Notes: a model not told the origin generated them from the sequence alone. A stretch of 64,000 nucleotides of DNA from Candidatus Ozemibacter sibiricus (GCA_003327425.1 QOQW01000015.1:1-64000), one strand, 5' to 3'; positions 50,033 to 59,032 are shown, counted from the first letter of the stretch. Translations and numbers: made by a program.

Positions 50033-52305
50033 AAGCCGGCGGGGGCGCACGAGCGGCCAACCGCCGCGGCATGGTCCTGGTGCTGGTGGTCGGGTGTCTC
50101 GTCTTCACCATGCTGATCTTCAAGAGCATGGTCACCCGCTTGCGCCAGGAAAACGTCCTGACCAATCGCACCTCGGTCAATGAACGCCTCTACCAGATCG
50201 CCTCCGCCATCGGGCGACTGACCATCCGCAAGCTGCAACGCGATATCGAGACCCGCGAACCCGCCGTCGCCAAGAAGATCCTCGATGCGGTCTTCGTCAA
50301 CACCCGGGAACGGATCGACGACTTGTACAAATCCAGCGACATCGTCGACCTCGATGTCGTCAAGGAGATCATCACCCAATTCAAGAGCCGCTGGGGCGAC
50401 CTGACCGTCGAGGTCGAGACGGGGGCGACCATCGGCAAAGATTCCCCCTTCGCCCCGGAATTCCGCGGCCTGGAGAAATCGCCGTTCGAACGGCGCGGGT
50501 CGATCGACATCGACGTGATCGTCGAGCATCGGGGCTTCCGCAAGAGTTGTCGCATCCGCAAGGAATTCCTGCTGACCCGGCTGTTCGCCCCCCCCTTCCA
50601 TAAATTCACCCTTTTCGCCCGCCGCGGCGCGGAAGTCGAGGAGGAGAAGGTCAACCGCCTGGACAAGATGGACGAAGATGGCAAGGTGACGGGCGGCGCC
50701 CCGCCGTTGGTGCTGTTCAACCGCCTGTTGCGCGACAAGCGTCCCAACCAGAACGGCCTCGATTTCACGCTCAATCAGCCCGACCACATCGTCAAAGATA
50801 CCGCCGCCCTGACCCAGAACGGCTGGGTGTACCTGGGCGGCACCGGAAAGTCGACCGACGCCGCCAACAAATCAGGCAACCTGATGCTGAACATCTGCGC
50901 CGGCGCTGAAAAAGACATCACCAAGAACTATTTCGGGGAATACTTCCATTTCTTCTTCGACCCGCCCACCAAGGGCTGGCTGGGGTCGAAGCAATGGAAC
51001 CAATGGATGGACAGCAAGATCCCCAACAACAACCGAGGGGGAGGCAACCACGAAATCCAGGTGACCTTCGTCGATTACGGCATCTACCCGGGGTTGAAAG
51101 ATCTGGCCTTCAACGGCATTCCCTTGTTCGCCCAGGCCATCGGCAGCTATCGCGGCCGGAAAGACCTGCTCACCAAAGGCAATGCCCTCCATTTGTTCGG
51201 CACGCCCTCGCTCTGCACTCCGACCCTGGTGTTCGGCCAGGTCAAGCGTCGCTATGTGCGCACCTTCGCCTTCTACTTCAGCCGGGCCCAGCGGGTCTTT
51301 CCGATCCGCGCCATGACGGAGTCCGAATACGATTTCTATTTCCCCAATGAGATCGCGCCCTGGGCCACCAACCGCGGCATCGACCAGACCCTCCAGGATG
51401 CCCTGGGCCGGGCGATCGCCAAGACCAGCCTTCCCTACAATACCTACTGGTACGGCGATCGCAACAACAACCCACCCTTGTGCCGCCTCCCTCCTGAATT
51501 CCGCGACTGGGAACCCTATATGGCCGGCCTCAAGAACATCGTCAAACCCACCGACCCCGCTCTGTCGTGGAATGCAGCCATTCCGCGGAACATCTACTGC
51601 CCCGACAAACCCGATACGCTCTGCACACCCGACTTTCCCTTCAACAACGATCCCGAAATCCACTATACCGGCAAACTGAGCGACCTGCGCGGGAACGCCG
51701 CCTACCTCAAGGACCGGATGAGCTATTACATCACCGAATGCAAACCCGGGCAGGTGCTCAAATTGAGCAAATGCCAGTTCTTCATGGACCATTTCGTCGA
51801 TCGGACCTCCGGGCGGAACCAGGTGTTCCTGAACCAGATCATCGGGTTCAACGGGGACATCGAGGTCGACATCCCGCTGGAAGTGCTGAAGGGAGGCGTC
51901 ATCTACGCCAAAGGCGCCATCCGGATCACCCAGCCCGTGACCAACCCCTTCATTGCCAATCCGCCCACCACTCCAGACGCCTTCGGCTACCTGACGTTCG
52001 TTTCCGATTCGGTGATCTCCTTGCAATTGGGGGGCGGCAGCTCGTCGGGCGGGGGCCTGCCGCAGTTCCATGGCTTCCTGGTCTGCCTGCGCGCCGACGA
52101 GACCGGTCAGATCGATGTGGCGGGCCCGGTGCACATCATCGGCGGCGTCGCCGTCGATCGCATCGACACCCTTCTGGAGAAAGGCGGCATCATCGAATAC
52201 GGCTTCGAGCAATCTGAACTGGGCGGGATGAAAGACATCACCAACCGCGATTTCTACGGACTGGTCATGGGCCCGCGCGATATGGAAATGGTCGTCGAGG
52301 ATTGA
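50029..52305 (+). CDS. Large PilX-like exported protein with prepilin-type N-terminus
   Basis: 758 aa. The N-terminus RRGMVLVLVVGCLVFTMLIF resembles a PilX/GspK-type prepilin leader: basic residues, Gly, then a hydrophobic helix, although the residue at +5 is not Glu. The mature part is large, polar and rich in Asn, Tyr and Phe, with four Cys in the middle. The last 150 residues look beta-solenoid-like (GGVIYAKGAIRITQPV). Far bigger than normal minor pilins (150-350 aa). It overlaps the TPR gene upstream by ATGA and is followed by an ECF sigma gene. It may be a tip adhesin or minor subunit. Confidence 0.7.
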   Translation: MKAGGGARAANRRGMVLVLVVGCLVFTMLIFKSMVTRLRQENVLTNRTSVNERLYQIASAIGRLTIRKLQRDIETREPAVAKKILDAVFVNTRERIDDLYKSSDIVDLDVVKEIITQFKSRWGDLTVEVETGATIGKDSPFAPEFRGLEKSPFERRGSIDIDVIVEHRGFRKSCRIRKEFLLTRLFAPPFHKFTLFARRGAEVEEEKVNRLDKMDEDGKVTGGAPPLVLFNRLLRDKRPNQNGLDFTLNQPDHIVKDTAALTQNGWVYLGGTGKSTDAANKSGNLMLNICAGAEKDITKNYFGEYFHFFFDPPTKGWLGSKQWNQWMDSKIPNNNRGGGNHEIQVTFVDYGIYPGLKDLAFNGIPLFAQAIGSYRGRKDLLTKGNALHLFGTPSLCTPTLVFGQVKRRYVRTFAFYFSRAQRVFPIRAMTESEYDFYFPNEIAPWATNRGIDQTLQDALGRAIAKTSLPYNTYWYGDRNNNPPLCRLPPEFRDWEPYMAGLKNIVKPTDPALSWNAAIPRNIYCPDKPDTLCTPDFPFNNDPEIHYTGKLSDLRGNAAYLKDRMSYYITECKPGQVLKLSKCQFFMDHFVDRTSGRNQVFLNQIIGFNGDIEVDIPLEVLKGGVIYAKGAIRITQPVTNPFIANPPTTPDAFGYLTFVSDSVISLQLGGGSSSGGGLPQFHGFLVCLRADETGQIDVAGPVHIIGGVAVDRIDTLLEKGGIIEYGFEQSELGGMKDITNRDFYGLVMGPRDMEMVVED

Positions 52306-52331
52306 CCTTGACGAATCGGAAAACTTTCCTC

Positions 52332-52349
52332 CTTCCGGTCGGTAGTATG
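52332..52349 (+). promoter_or_regulatory. 18-bp motif shared with the TPR promoter
   Basis: CTTCCGGTCGGTAGTATG here and CTTCCGGGGGGTAGTATG at 49168-49185 are identical at 16 of 18 positions. The second copy lies 13 nt before the TPR start; this one lies 2 nt before the sigma factor start. It could be an operator or a sigma-specific promoter element. Confidence 0.45.
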
Positions 52350-52351
52350 TC

Positions 52352-52924
52352 ATGAGTGACGAGAGCAGACAGGATGGCGACCTGATCACCCGGATCCTCG
52401 CCGGGGAATCCAACCTGTTCGGCGTCCTCGTGGGAAAATATGAACGACTCGTGTTCAGCTATCTGCTGCCACAGGTCCGCAACCTCCAGGAAGTGGAAGA
52501 CCTCGCCCAGGAGACCTTCCTGCGAGCCTATCGTCACCTGGCCGGGTTCGATACCTCGCGCAAGTTCTCGGCCTGGCTGCTCGCCATCGCCCGCAACCTG
52601 CTCGTCGACCGGTTTCGCAAGAATTCCCAGGCCGCAGCCAGCCAGGAAAGCTACCAGGAGATGCTGGCCACCCAGGGCCCCTTCCCCGTGCTGGGCGATC
52701 CGCAGCGCCAGGTCGAGATCCAGGAAGAATTCCGCCGCACCTTTCGCAACATCCTCTCCTTGCCTGAAGACTACAAGGTTCCACTCATGATGCGCATCAT
52801 GCAAGATCTGTCCTATGAAGAGATCGCCGAGAATCTCGAGCTGCCGCTGCAGACCGTGAAGAATCGCATTTTCAAAGCCCGGCAGATGCTCCGGGCGAAA
52901 CGGAAGGCCGAACATGACCTGTAA
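52352..52924 (+). CDS. ECF-type sigma-70 family factor
   Basis: 190 aa. Region 2 (about 28-95) contains EVEDLAQETFLRAYRHLAGF. Region 4 (about 135-185) contains LSYEEIAENLELPLQTVKNR, the helix-turn-helix that reads the -35 element. Typical RpoE-like length. The 3' end overlaps the anti-sigma gene by 11 nt, the classical pairing. Placed between two sets of prepilin-like genes, it probably controls them. A conserved motif covers its own start region, hinting at autoregulation. Confidence 0.92.
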   Translation: MSDESRQDGDLITRILAGESNLFGVLVGKYERLVFSYLLPQVRNLQEVEDLAQETFLRAYRHLAGFDTSRKFSAWLLAIARNLLVDRFRKNSQAAASQESYQEMLATQGPFPVLGDPQRQVEIQEEFRRTFRNILSLPEDYKVPLMMRIMQDLSYEEIAENLELPLQTVKNRIFKARQMLRAKRKAEHDL

Positions 52925-54020
52925 TCGCGAAGAGACCGCCTATGCCTTCCTCGACGGCGAACTTGGGCCGCGCGAGGCGGCGGAGTTCGCCCAGCATCTG
53001 GCAGGATGCTCCGAGTGCAAGATCCTCGTCCACGAGACCCAGGAGCGCGAGCGCAGCCTGCGCGCGGTGCTGACCCATCTCGCCTCGTCCTGCCAGATCG
53101 CCGGCAAAGTCATGCGTCGGCTTCCCGCCGAGAAGATCCTGCCCGCCCCTCACGCCGGCCGCTCCGCGGATGGGGGAACCAGCATCCTGTTCGGGTGGCG
53201 GTATCTGGTTCCCAGTGGGCTGACCATTGTGGTACTGGCCTGGTTGCTGTCCCAGAGCCCGGCTCCCCTGCCTGCTCCCCTCCATCACCAGGCGGTGGAA
53301 GGCATCACGTTGTCAGCCCTCGGCCCCGAGGCACGCCTCGATGGGGTCATCCTGCCGGCCGATCGCCCCCAGTCGATCCTCCCGGGCAAGCTGCTCCAGG
53401 TGGTCGGTCCTGTCGCCATCCAATTCCCCGGAGCCAGGGAACCCGGGCTCACCCTCCATGGTCAGGCCCAGTTCACCCTCGCCCCAGGTGCCCTGCAGTG
53501 GCAATCAGGGGCAGCGACCCTCGAGGTTGCCCCTCGGCGTCCTCCCCTCACCATTACCTGGAATGGGCACCGTCTCCTGCTTGGCGAGGGAACCCTCAGC
53601 ATCGCTGGTTCGCCAGCCGAGGGAATGCAGATTCTCCTGAAGCGGGGCCGTGGGTGGCTGCGCGGCCCCCAGGGCGCTGGCGAACTCTCTCCCGGCAAAC
53701 CCCTGACCCTTTCCGCGCCCCCCCCCTCGACCTCATCGGTGCCGGCCCCCGGAGAGCCTCCTCCAGAGCCTTCTTCGGGTCCCCCGACCATCGAATCGCC
53801 GACTCCGGCTCGCCTGATGACGTCTGGTCAGCCGGCCGCCCTGGCGACCGACGCCCTCCGACCGGGCAACCGACCCCGCACGGCCACTCCGACCATCCTG
53901 CTCGCCACCGACACCCCCGCCAGCGATACGAACCCCGACCAGGTCGAACCGAATCCGCCTGCCGTGACCGGCCCCTCCGGCCACCCCTTCGGGGATGACC
54001 CTGTGGTATTATCCCACTAG
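52914..54020 (+). CDS. Anti-sigma factor with zinc finger and FecR-like periplasmic domain
   Basis: 368 aa. The N-terminal zinc-binding anti-sigma region is MTCN...HLAGCSECK (His-3-Cys-2-Cys, residues about 3-42). One membrane helix falls at about 100-118. The periplasmic part (about 130-260) is FecR-like: GPVAIQFPGAREPGLTLHGQ and repeated beta strands. A long Pro/Ser/Thr-rich tail follows. It should hold the sigma factor at the membrane until an envelope signal acts. Joining zinc finger and FecR-like sensor in one chain merges two usually separate functions. It overlaps the sigma gene by 11 nt. Confidence 0.85.
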   Translation: MTCNREETAYAFLDGELGPREAAEFAQHLAGCSECKILVHETQERERSLRAVLTHLASSCQIAGKVMRRLPAEKILPAPHAGRSADGGTSILFGWRYLVPSGLTIVVLAWLLSQSPAPLPAPLHHQAVEGITLSALGPEARLDGVILPADRPQSILPGKLLQVVGPVAIQFPGAREPGLTLHGQAQFTLAPGALQWQSGAATLEVAPRRPPLTITWNGHRLLLGEGTLSIAGSPAEGMQILLKRGRGWLRGPQGAGELSPGKPLTLSAPPPSTSSVPAPGEPPPEPSSGPPTIESPTPARLMTSGQPAALATDALRPGNRPRTATPTILLATDTPASDTNPDQVEPNPPAVTGPSGHPFGDDPVVLSH

Positions 54021-54034
54021 GGGGTGATCTGGCC

Positions 54035-54553
54035 ATGCCTCGCGGTCGACTGGGGTTTTCCATGATCGAGATTCTGGTGGCGCTCGTCTTTGTCAGCTTT
54101 TCCTTCCTCCCCATCTATAATCTCTTTCGATTCGGCCACCGTGGCGCCGTCAGCAACGAGAAAGAGATCGAGGCCACCAATTATGCCTCTGATTTGATCA
54201 ACTTCATGCGCGATCGCAAGGCCTCTGAACTCGATACGTTGTTCAAATCCGTCAAAGATCCCCCCGAAATGAAGAACGACGACGAGATCGCCGATATGAT
54301 CAGGCGGCTCAACCTCGCCCCCCTCCCCAAAGTCGGAGAAGGCTACGTCCGCAGCATGAAGATCAAGCGCTTCGAAGGCAAGAACAACAAAGGCCCCGCC
54401 GGCATCGTTGGCTGGCTCAGCGATTTCATCAACCGCCGGCGGGCCGTCAACAATTACCTGGTGCGGGTTCGGGTCGCCTATCCGTTGGTTGGAGCGGGCA
54501 AGTCGTCGAACCAGGAGGATGACGTGGTGCTCTACACCATCGTCATGGACTGA
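54035..54553 (+). CDS. Type II/IV pseudopilin
   Basis: 172 aa. The prepilin motif GRLG-FSMIEILVALVFV includes Gly at -1, Phe at +1 and the Glu at +5. The cleavable leader is only six or seven residues. The helix is followed by a polar, Lys/Glu-rich domain. Its length and position suggest a PilV/GspI-like minor pilin. SD GGGGGTGA before ATG 54035. It starts 14 nt after the anti-sigma gene, in the same unit as the next prepilin. Confidence 0.88.
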   Translation: MPRGRLGFSMIEILVALVFVSFSFLPIYNLFRFGHRGAVSNEKEIEATNYASDLINFMRDRKASELDTLFKSVKDPPEMKNDDEIADMIRRLNLAPLPKVGEGYVRSMKIKRFEGKNNKGPAGIVGWLSDFINRRRAVNNYLVRVRVAYPLVGAGKSSNQEDDVVLYTIVMD

Positions 54554-54555
54554 GC

Positions 54556-55146
54556 ATGCGACCGCGAACGGGCTTCACGCTCATCGAGATCGTCGTGGTG
54601 GCTCTCATGGTCACCCTGGTTTCTGGCATTCTGTACAAGCTTTTCTCAGGCACGTTCAGCAATTTTTTCAAGAGCCAGACCAAACTCACCAATCTGCGGG
54701 CTGCCAGCATCCTCCTCGAACATCTGAAACACGATCTGCGCCTGGCGACCATTCCGACATCCGACGCCACCAAACCGAAGATCGCCAGTACCAGCAACAG
54801 CCTGACCTTCCGGTTCCAGATCCAGGATGGATCACGGAAAATGGTCACCTACGACTTCAAAGACGGTGTCGTTCAGCGGCTCGAAGAAGGCAAGACCAAT
54901 CGTTTGATCAGTCAGGCGAAGGTCTCGCAGTTCAGCATTTCCGAACAAATGCTCGGGACCACCAAATATCTGAAGGTCGAAATCGAAGTCGATGACGATC
55001 TCGACGAAGAGAAGCGCAGCGCCAGCAGCAAAGGCAACAAGGTCCGGATGAGTGCCGTGCTCTTCCCGCGATTCTTCCAGACCTTCGCCGACAAAGAAGA
55101 AGAATACTGGGCCAAGGCCCGACAACTGGCAGGAGGTAGCTCATGA
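54556..55146 (+). CDS. Type II/IV pseudopilin, GspJ/PilW-like
   Basis: 196 aa. It begins MRPRTG-FTLIEIVVVALMV with the canonical prepilin peptidase site and Glu at +5. The C-terminal domain is alpha/beta, with the pattern LLEHLKHDLRLATIP common in GspJ-like minor pseudopilins. It follows the previous prepilin by 2 nt and overlaps the LysM gene by ATGA. Prepilin peptidase, ATPase and platform genes are not in the window. Confidence 0.88.
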   Translation: MRPRTGFTLIEIVVVALMVTLVSGILYKLFSGTFSNFFKSQTKLTNLRAASILLEHLKHDLRLATIPTSDATKPKIASTSNSLTFRFQIQDGSRKMVTYDFKDGVVQRLEEGKTNRLISQAKVSQFSISEQMLGTTKYLKVEIEVDDDLDEEKRSASSKGNKVRMSAVLFPRFFQTFADKEEEYWAKARQLAGGSS

Positions 55147-55637
55147 ACATGCACAACCGGGTTCTGGTCATCATGGCCCTGGCCGCGGGGTTCTCCCTGG
55201 CGGCCATCGGTCCCGCCCTTGCGATGAAGACCTACACCATGCAGGAGGGCGACACCCTGTGGGACCTCTCCTCCAAATTTTATGGCGACCCGACGCTCTA
55301 CCCCGTCTTCCTCGAGGTCAATGACATCGCCAACCCTCGTACCATCCCAGTCGGGAAGGTAATCCTGGTTCCCAGCTATGATGAAATGAAAAAGATCGCC
55401 CAGGAACCCGATCCCGAAAAACGCAAAAAGCTCATCACCCAGATCACCGGCGGTTCGGCCCCGGCCGACCCGGTCGCCCCGCCGCCGGCCACGACCGACC
55501 CGGCCAAACCGCCTTCCAAGCCTTCGACCGGGCCGGTCGATCCCAAAGAGGTCAGCCTGAAGAAGATCCTCGAAGGCCCCACCACCACCGGCGACAAGAT
55601 CGAAAAGCTCGATACCCCGCCCGAAAACGCTCGCTGA
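55143..55637 (+). CDS. Exported LysM-domain protein
   Basis: 164 aa. A signal peptide ends near ALAM (about residue 28). A LysM domain covers about 29-78 (TYTMQEGDTLWDLSSKFYGD, then NPRTIPVGKVILVP). The C-terminal half is a Pro/Lys-rich linker. LysM binds N-acetylglucosamine polymers, so it probably tethers the pilus-type machinery to peptidoglycan. It is the last gene before an intrinsic terminator. Confidence 0.88.
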   Translation: MNMHNRVLVIMALAAGFSLAAIGPALAMKTYTMQEGDTLWDLSSKFYGDPTLYPVFLEVNDIANPRTIPVGKVILVPSYDEMKKIAQEPDPEKRKKLITQITGGSAPADPVAPPPATTDPAKPPSKPSTGPVDPKEVSLKKILEGPTTTGDKIEKLDTPPENAR

Positions 55638-55660
55638 TTTCTCCAACGCCTGTCCTCACG

Positions 55661-55697
55661 CAACCTCCCGAGGTCGGGAGGTTGTTCGTGTTTTTGG
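55661..55697 (+). terminator. Intrinsic terminator after the sigma/pseudopilin/LysM unit
   Basis: A perfect 10-bp stem CAACCTCCCG / CGGGAGGTTG with loop AGGT is followed by a T-rich tail (TTCGTGTTTTT). It ends the unit that begins at the TPR or sigma gene. Confidence 0.75.
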
Positions 55698-55729
55698 GCA
55701 GACCGTGCATTCCTTGTCCGACCATTTCA

Positions 55730-55738
55730 TGGTATAGT
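55730..55738 (+). promoter_or_regulatory. Extended -10 element for the HD-GYP gene
   Basis: TG-G-TATAGT with no clear -35. ATG 55765 is 26 nt downstream, with CGGAGG between them. Confidence 0.4.
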
Positions 55739-55764
55739 GAAACACCACGGAGGTCTTCTGATCC

Positions 55765-57015
55765 ATGTCGGAAGGAATGACCCTGCGGGATCTGGCCATT
55801 TTCACCGGCTATAGCCATATCGGTTCGTGCCGTGAATTCGTCTGGATTCCAGGGGATGTCATCGGACGGAAACAACTGCCGTCCCGGTTCATCATCCGGG
55901 GGCTGACGTGCGAATACGACGTCGAAGCCTTGATGAACCGCAAAGACCTGTACCTGCGCACGGAAACCGGCAAGGAGTACGTGGTCACCAATTTCCAGAT
56001 CACCGACATCACCGACATCGAGAACATTTCCGGGGTGGCCGAAAGCTGTTCGCTCCTGTTCGAGAAATTCCCCGAAATGAAAACCATCAGCGATGGCGAA
56101 CGGGTGATCATCTCCAAACAGGCCCAGGTCATGGCCTTCCAGGCGATGTCGAACATGGTCAACCAGGTCAAGGCCGGGCATGGGATCGACCCCAAGGGGG
56201 CCCGCGAAGTCACCAGCCTGCTGGTCGACGAGATCCTCAAAGCGCCCGACGCCATGATGAACCTGATCGACATCAAGTCTTTCGACGACTACACCTTCAC
56301 CCATAACATCAATGTCGCGACGCTTTGCCTGATCATCGGTCAGTCGATGGGCCTGCCGCCGGAAGACCTCTTCGACCTTGGGCTGGGCGGACTGTTGCAT
56401 GATATGGGCAAGCTCAAGGTCTCGCTCTCGATTCTCAACAAGGACGGCAAACTGACCGATGCCGAGTTCACCGAGATGAAGCGGCATCCGACCTATGGCT
56501 ACGAGATCCTGTGCCGGTCGAAGGACATCCCCGAACGGGCCCGCATGGTGGCGCTTTCCCACCATGAAAAATTCCAGGGGAAAGGGTATCCCAAAGGGCT
56601 GAAGGGGGATGCCATCCCCTTGTTCGCACGCATCTGCTCCATCGCCGACGTCTACGATGCGTTGACCACGGACCGCCCGTACCGGGTCGCCATGGCGCCG
56701 CACGAAGCGATGAAAATCGTCACCAGCGGCATCGACACCCAATTCGACCCCAAGATCCTGTCGGTCTTCCTGCACAAAATGTCGCTGTATCCCTCCGGTA
56801 GCCTGGTCCTGCTCAACGACGGATCGGTCGGACTGGTCTTGAAAGCCAATCCCAAAACGGTACTGCGCCCCACCATCAAACTGCTGAAGACCGCCCAGGG
56901 AGAGCGTGTGAAAACCCGCACCGAAATCGATCTGATGAAGACCTCCAATCTGTACATCGCCGGGCCAGCCAGCCGAAGCCTTCTCAACGTCACCACGCCT
57001 GGGAAGGCTGGTTGA
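55765..57015 (+). CDS. HD-GYP domain protein (putative c-di-GMP phosphodiesterase)
   Basis: 416 aa. The N-terminal 130 residues are beta-rich and unrecognised. The HD-GYP domain (about 165-340) is intact in every metal and signature position: FTHNINVATLC, LLHDMGKLK, MKRHPTYG, SHHEKFQGKGYPKGL and IADVYDALTTDRPY. Members hydrolyse cyclic di-GMP to pGpG or GMP. The C-terminal part carries PSGSLVLLNDGSVGLVL, a tail frequent in this group. With prepilin genes next door it may tune surface attachment. It lies between two sigma/anti-sigma modules. Confidence 0.93.
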   Translation: MSEGMTLRDLAIFTGYSHIGSCREFVWIPGDVIGRKQLPSRFIIRGLTCEYDVEALMNRKDLYLRTETGKEYVVTNFQITDITDIENISGVAESCSLLFEKFPEMKTISDGERVIISKQAQVMAFQAMSNMVNQVKAGHGIDPKGAREVTSLLVDEILKAPDAMMNLIDIKSFDDYTFTHNINVATLCLIIGQSMGLPPEDLFDLGLGGLLHDMGKLKVSLSILNKDGKLTDAEFTEMKRHPTYGYEILCRSKDIPERARMVALSHHEKFQGKGYPKGLKGDAIPLFARICSIADVYDALTTDRPYRVAMAPHEAMKIVTSGIDTQFDPKILSVFLHKMSLYPSGSLVLLNDGSVGLVLKANPKTVLRPTIKLLKTAQGERVKTRTEIDLMKTSNLYIAGPASRSLLNVTTPGKAG

Positions 57016-57725
57016 GCCACGTCATGCCGGCTCATCCGGCCCGATGCCCGACGTCGTCGGTCTTGCCCCCTCCCAATCGATCGTTGCCCGGCACCGGTCC
57101 CTCTGCGGGGAGGGCAGGCGAAAGCCCCCATCAGCTCAAGACCATGGCCCATGGCCCCGACCGGCCAGGCCTTTCCATCTTGCCAGGCCTCGCCTCCCAG
57201 TCCGGATGGGTGGCTCGACGGCGGTCGTTCCCCCTGGTCCAACTCGGGTTGCTCCTCCTGATGCTTCTGGTTGCAGGAACAGGTCGCTTGACCGGGCAGC
57301 CCGCGGGCGATCTCCTCGAAGACCCGACCCAGCCGACGCCCTTCGTCGCCCTCGGCCCGGCGACCACCCCCGAGTCCAGCTCCGCCTCGAGCACGGGATC
57401 GCTCAAAGTGATTGTTGAAAGCGTCTACGAACGCACGCCTCGCCAGTATTCCGTCCTGGCCACCCGGGTCGAACTCTGGCTCGCCACTCGTCGGCTGGCC
57501 GTCCTCGACAAGTCTGACCCCCGGGTGATCGATCAGGGCCATCGTCGTCTGTTCGATTTCGAGCCCCTCATCATGGCACCCGGGTACCGGTTCTTGACCA
57601 TCCGGGCCTATCGGGAAGGCCCCCTGTCCCGAGACCTGAAATGGAAGGCCAAAACCATTCAATTCGGCATCCATCCCGGTCGGGAAACCCGCGTGATCGT
57701 CCGGCTGCCGTTCCACGTATGGTAG
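57012..57725 (+). CDS. Exported or membrane-anchored protein of unknown function
   Basis: 237 aa from the TTG at 57012 that overlaps the HD-GYP stop; ATG 57024 and ATG 57144 are alternatives. The N-terminal 70 residues are low-complexity, followed by a hydrophobic helix (LVQLGLLLLMLLVAGTG, about 76-92). A conserved-looking beta domain (about 125-237) follows with the pattern LKVIVESVYERTPRQYSVLA. No family recognised. Its end overlaps the next sigma gene by 7 nt, so it may belong to that signalling unit. Confidence 0.6.
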   Translation: MSHVMPAHPARCPTSSVLPPPNRSLPGTGPSAGRAGESPHQLKTMAHGPDRPGLSILPGLASQSGWVARRRSFPLVQLGLLLLMLLVAGTGRLTGQPAGDLLEDPTQPTPFVALGPATTPESSSASSTGSLKVIVESVYERTPRQYSVLATRVELWLATRRLAVLDKSDPRVIDQGHRRLFDFEPLIMAPGYRFLTIRAYREGPLSRDLKWKAKTIQFGIHPGRETRVIVRLPFHVW

Positions 57726-58363
57726 AAGAAGAAAAAAAACCTGGAACCCTAGGAGAGGATTCCCAGTCTGATCATCCAGGAAAGGATGAGGCTGATGATC
57801 TGCTCTTGGTCCAGCGGGCCGCCAAAGGGCATCGGCCAGCTTTCGATCAATTGGTGGAACGCTATCAGAACCAGGTGTACCGCCTGGCCTGGAGGTTCTT
57901 CGCCGACCCGGATGACGCCATGGACGCCACGCAAGAAATCTTTTTGAAGGCCTATCGCTCGTTGCCCTCCTTCGAGGGGCGTTCCAGCTTCAAGACCTGG
58001 CTCTACCGGATCGCCGCCAACACCTGCATGACCCTGAGCGAATCGCGATCACGTCGGCAGAAAACCTTCATCCAGTCGGTCATCGACTGGTTCACCACAC
58101 CGCCCGCGCCCGATCCGTCCCATCTCGTCGTCGAACAGGAAGCGCGCGCCGAACTGCAAGAAATCGTCCAGAAGAAGATCGCCGCCCTGCCGGAAGTGTA
58201 TCGGGTGCCGGTGATTCTGCGTGATATCGAAGGAATGTCCCTCGATCAGATCGGCCAGATCCTCAATATTCCCGAAGGCACCGTGAAATCGCGCATCAAC
58301 CGCGGCCGTCGACTCCTCCAGGATTCCCTCGAAAGCTTCTACCTCGGGAGGAAGGAAGCATGA
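57719..58363 (+). CDS. Second ECF-type sigma-70 family factor
   Basis: 214 aa from ATG 57719; a longer in-frame start lies inside the previous gene and is not supported. The N-terminus is acidic and lysine-rich. Region 2 includes DPDDAMDATQEIFLKAYRSL. Region 4 includes MSLDQIGQILNIPEGTVKSR. It is clearly distinct from the sigma at 52352, especially in region 4. It overlaps the following zinc-finger anti-sigma gene by ATGA. Confidence 0.92.
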   Translation: MVEEEKKPGTLGEDSQSDHPGKDEADDLLLVQRAAKGHRPAFDQLVERYQNQVYRLAWRFFADPDDAMDATQEIFLKAYRSLPSFEGRSSFKTWLYRIAANTCMTLSESRSRRQKTFIQSVIDWFTTPPAPDPSHLVVEQEARAELQEIVQKKIAALPEVYRVPVILRDIEGMSLDQIGQILNIPEGTVKSRINRGRRLLQDSLESFYLGRKEA

Positions 58364-58941
58364 AGTGCACACGCTTCGAAGATTGGCTCGAGCTCCACGG
58401 TGAGGAGCCCCCAGGCCCCGCCTGGGAGGACATCCTCCTCCATGCGCAGACCTGCCCTGATTGTGCGCTGGCTCGCAAACACCGTTCCGAATTGCTGGAG
58501 ACCCTCCGCCATCTTCCCGCTCCCGACGCTCCTCCCCATTTGCGAACCATGATCGCCCTGGCTCTCGACGAGCCTCCTGTCCAAGAATCCGAGGGCCCGG
58601 GGTGGTTCGACGAGGTGCTCGAGCCCTGGCTGCGCCCCCTGCAGGTCGGGCTGGCCCTCGCCTGCCTCGTCATGGTCGTTTTCCTCGGCACCCTGCCCCG
58701 AGAGGTCCCGATTTCGCCCCATTCCGCACGAGGACGCCTGGTAGCCCAAACTCCGACGCCGCCCCCGCCCGCCACGGTCGTCGCGGCCCAACCTTCCGCC
58801 GAACGCCCCGTCAATATCTCGCCGGCCGAGGTGGCCGCGTTCATGAAGCGGTTGGAGGAATACCGCCGCCTCCATCCTGAAATGGAGTTGCCGCGCCGGG
58901 CCGTCCCGTCCTTCGAAACCGTAGGGTATCGAGGTCCTTGA
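58360..58941 (+). CDS. Putative membrane anti-sigma factor (zinc-finger type)
   Basis: 193 aa. The N-terminus KCTRFEDWLELH...HAQTCPDCA gives the His-3-Cys-2-Cys zinc pattern of anti-sigma factors. One membrane helix lies at about 96-114. The short periplasmic part (115-193) is Pro-rich and ends in a helical segment, MKRLEEYRRLHPEMELP. It starts by overlapping the sigma gene (ATGA). An HtrA protease gene follows, the common neighbourhood of RseA-like regulators cleaved under stress. Confidence 0.82.
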   Translation: MKCTRFEDWLELHGEEPPGPAWEDILLHAQTCPDCALARKHRSELLETLRHLPAPDAPPHLRTMIALALDEPPVQESEGPGWFDEVLEPWLRPLQVGLALACLVMVVFLGTLPREVPISPHSARGRLVAQTPTPPPPATVVAAQPSAERPVNISPAEVAAFMKRLEEYRRLHPEMELPRRAVPSFETVGYRGP

Positions 58942-59032
58942 CCCTTACCCTGAGGCAGCTTTTCCCGATTGGGGTGTGGGCTGCTTTCCCGGCCCCGATC
59001 GTCATGTCATCCCCCGACTGAGAGGACCCACC

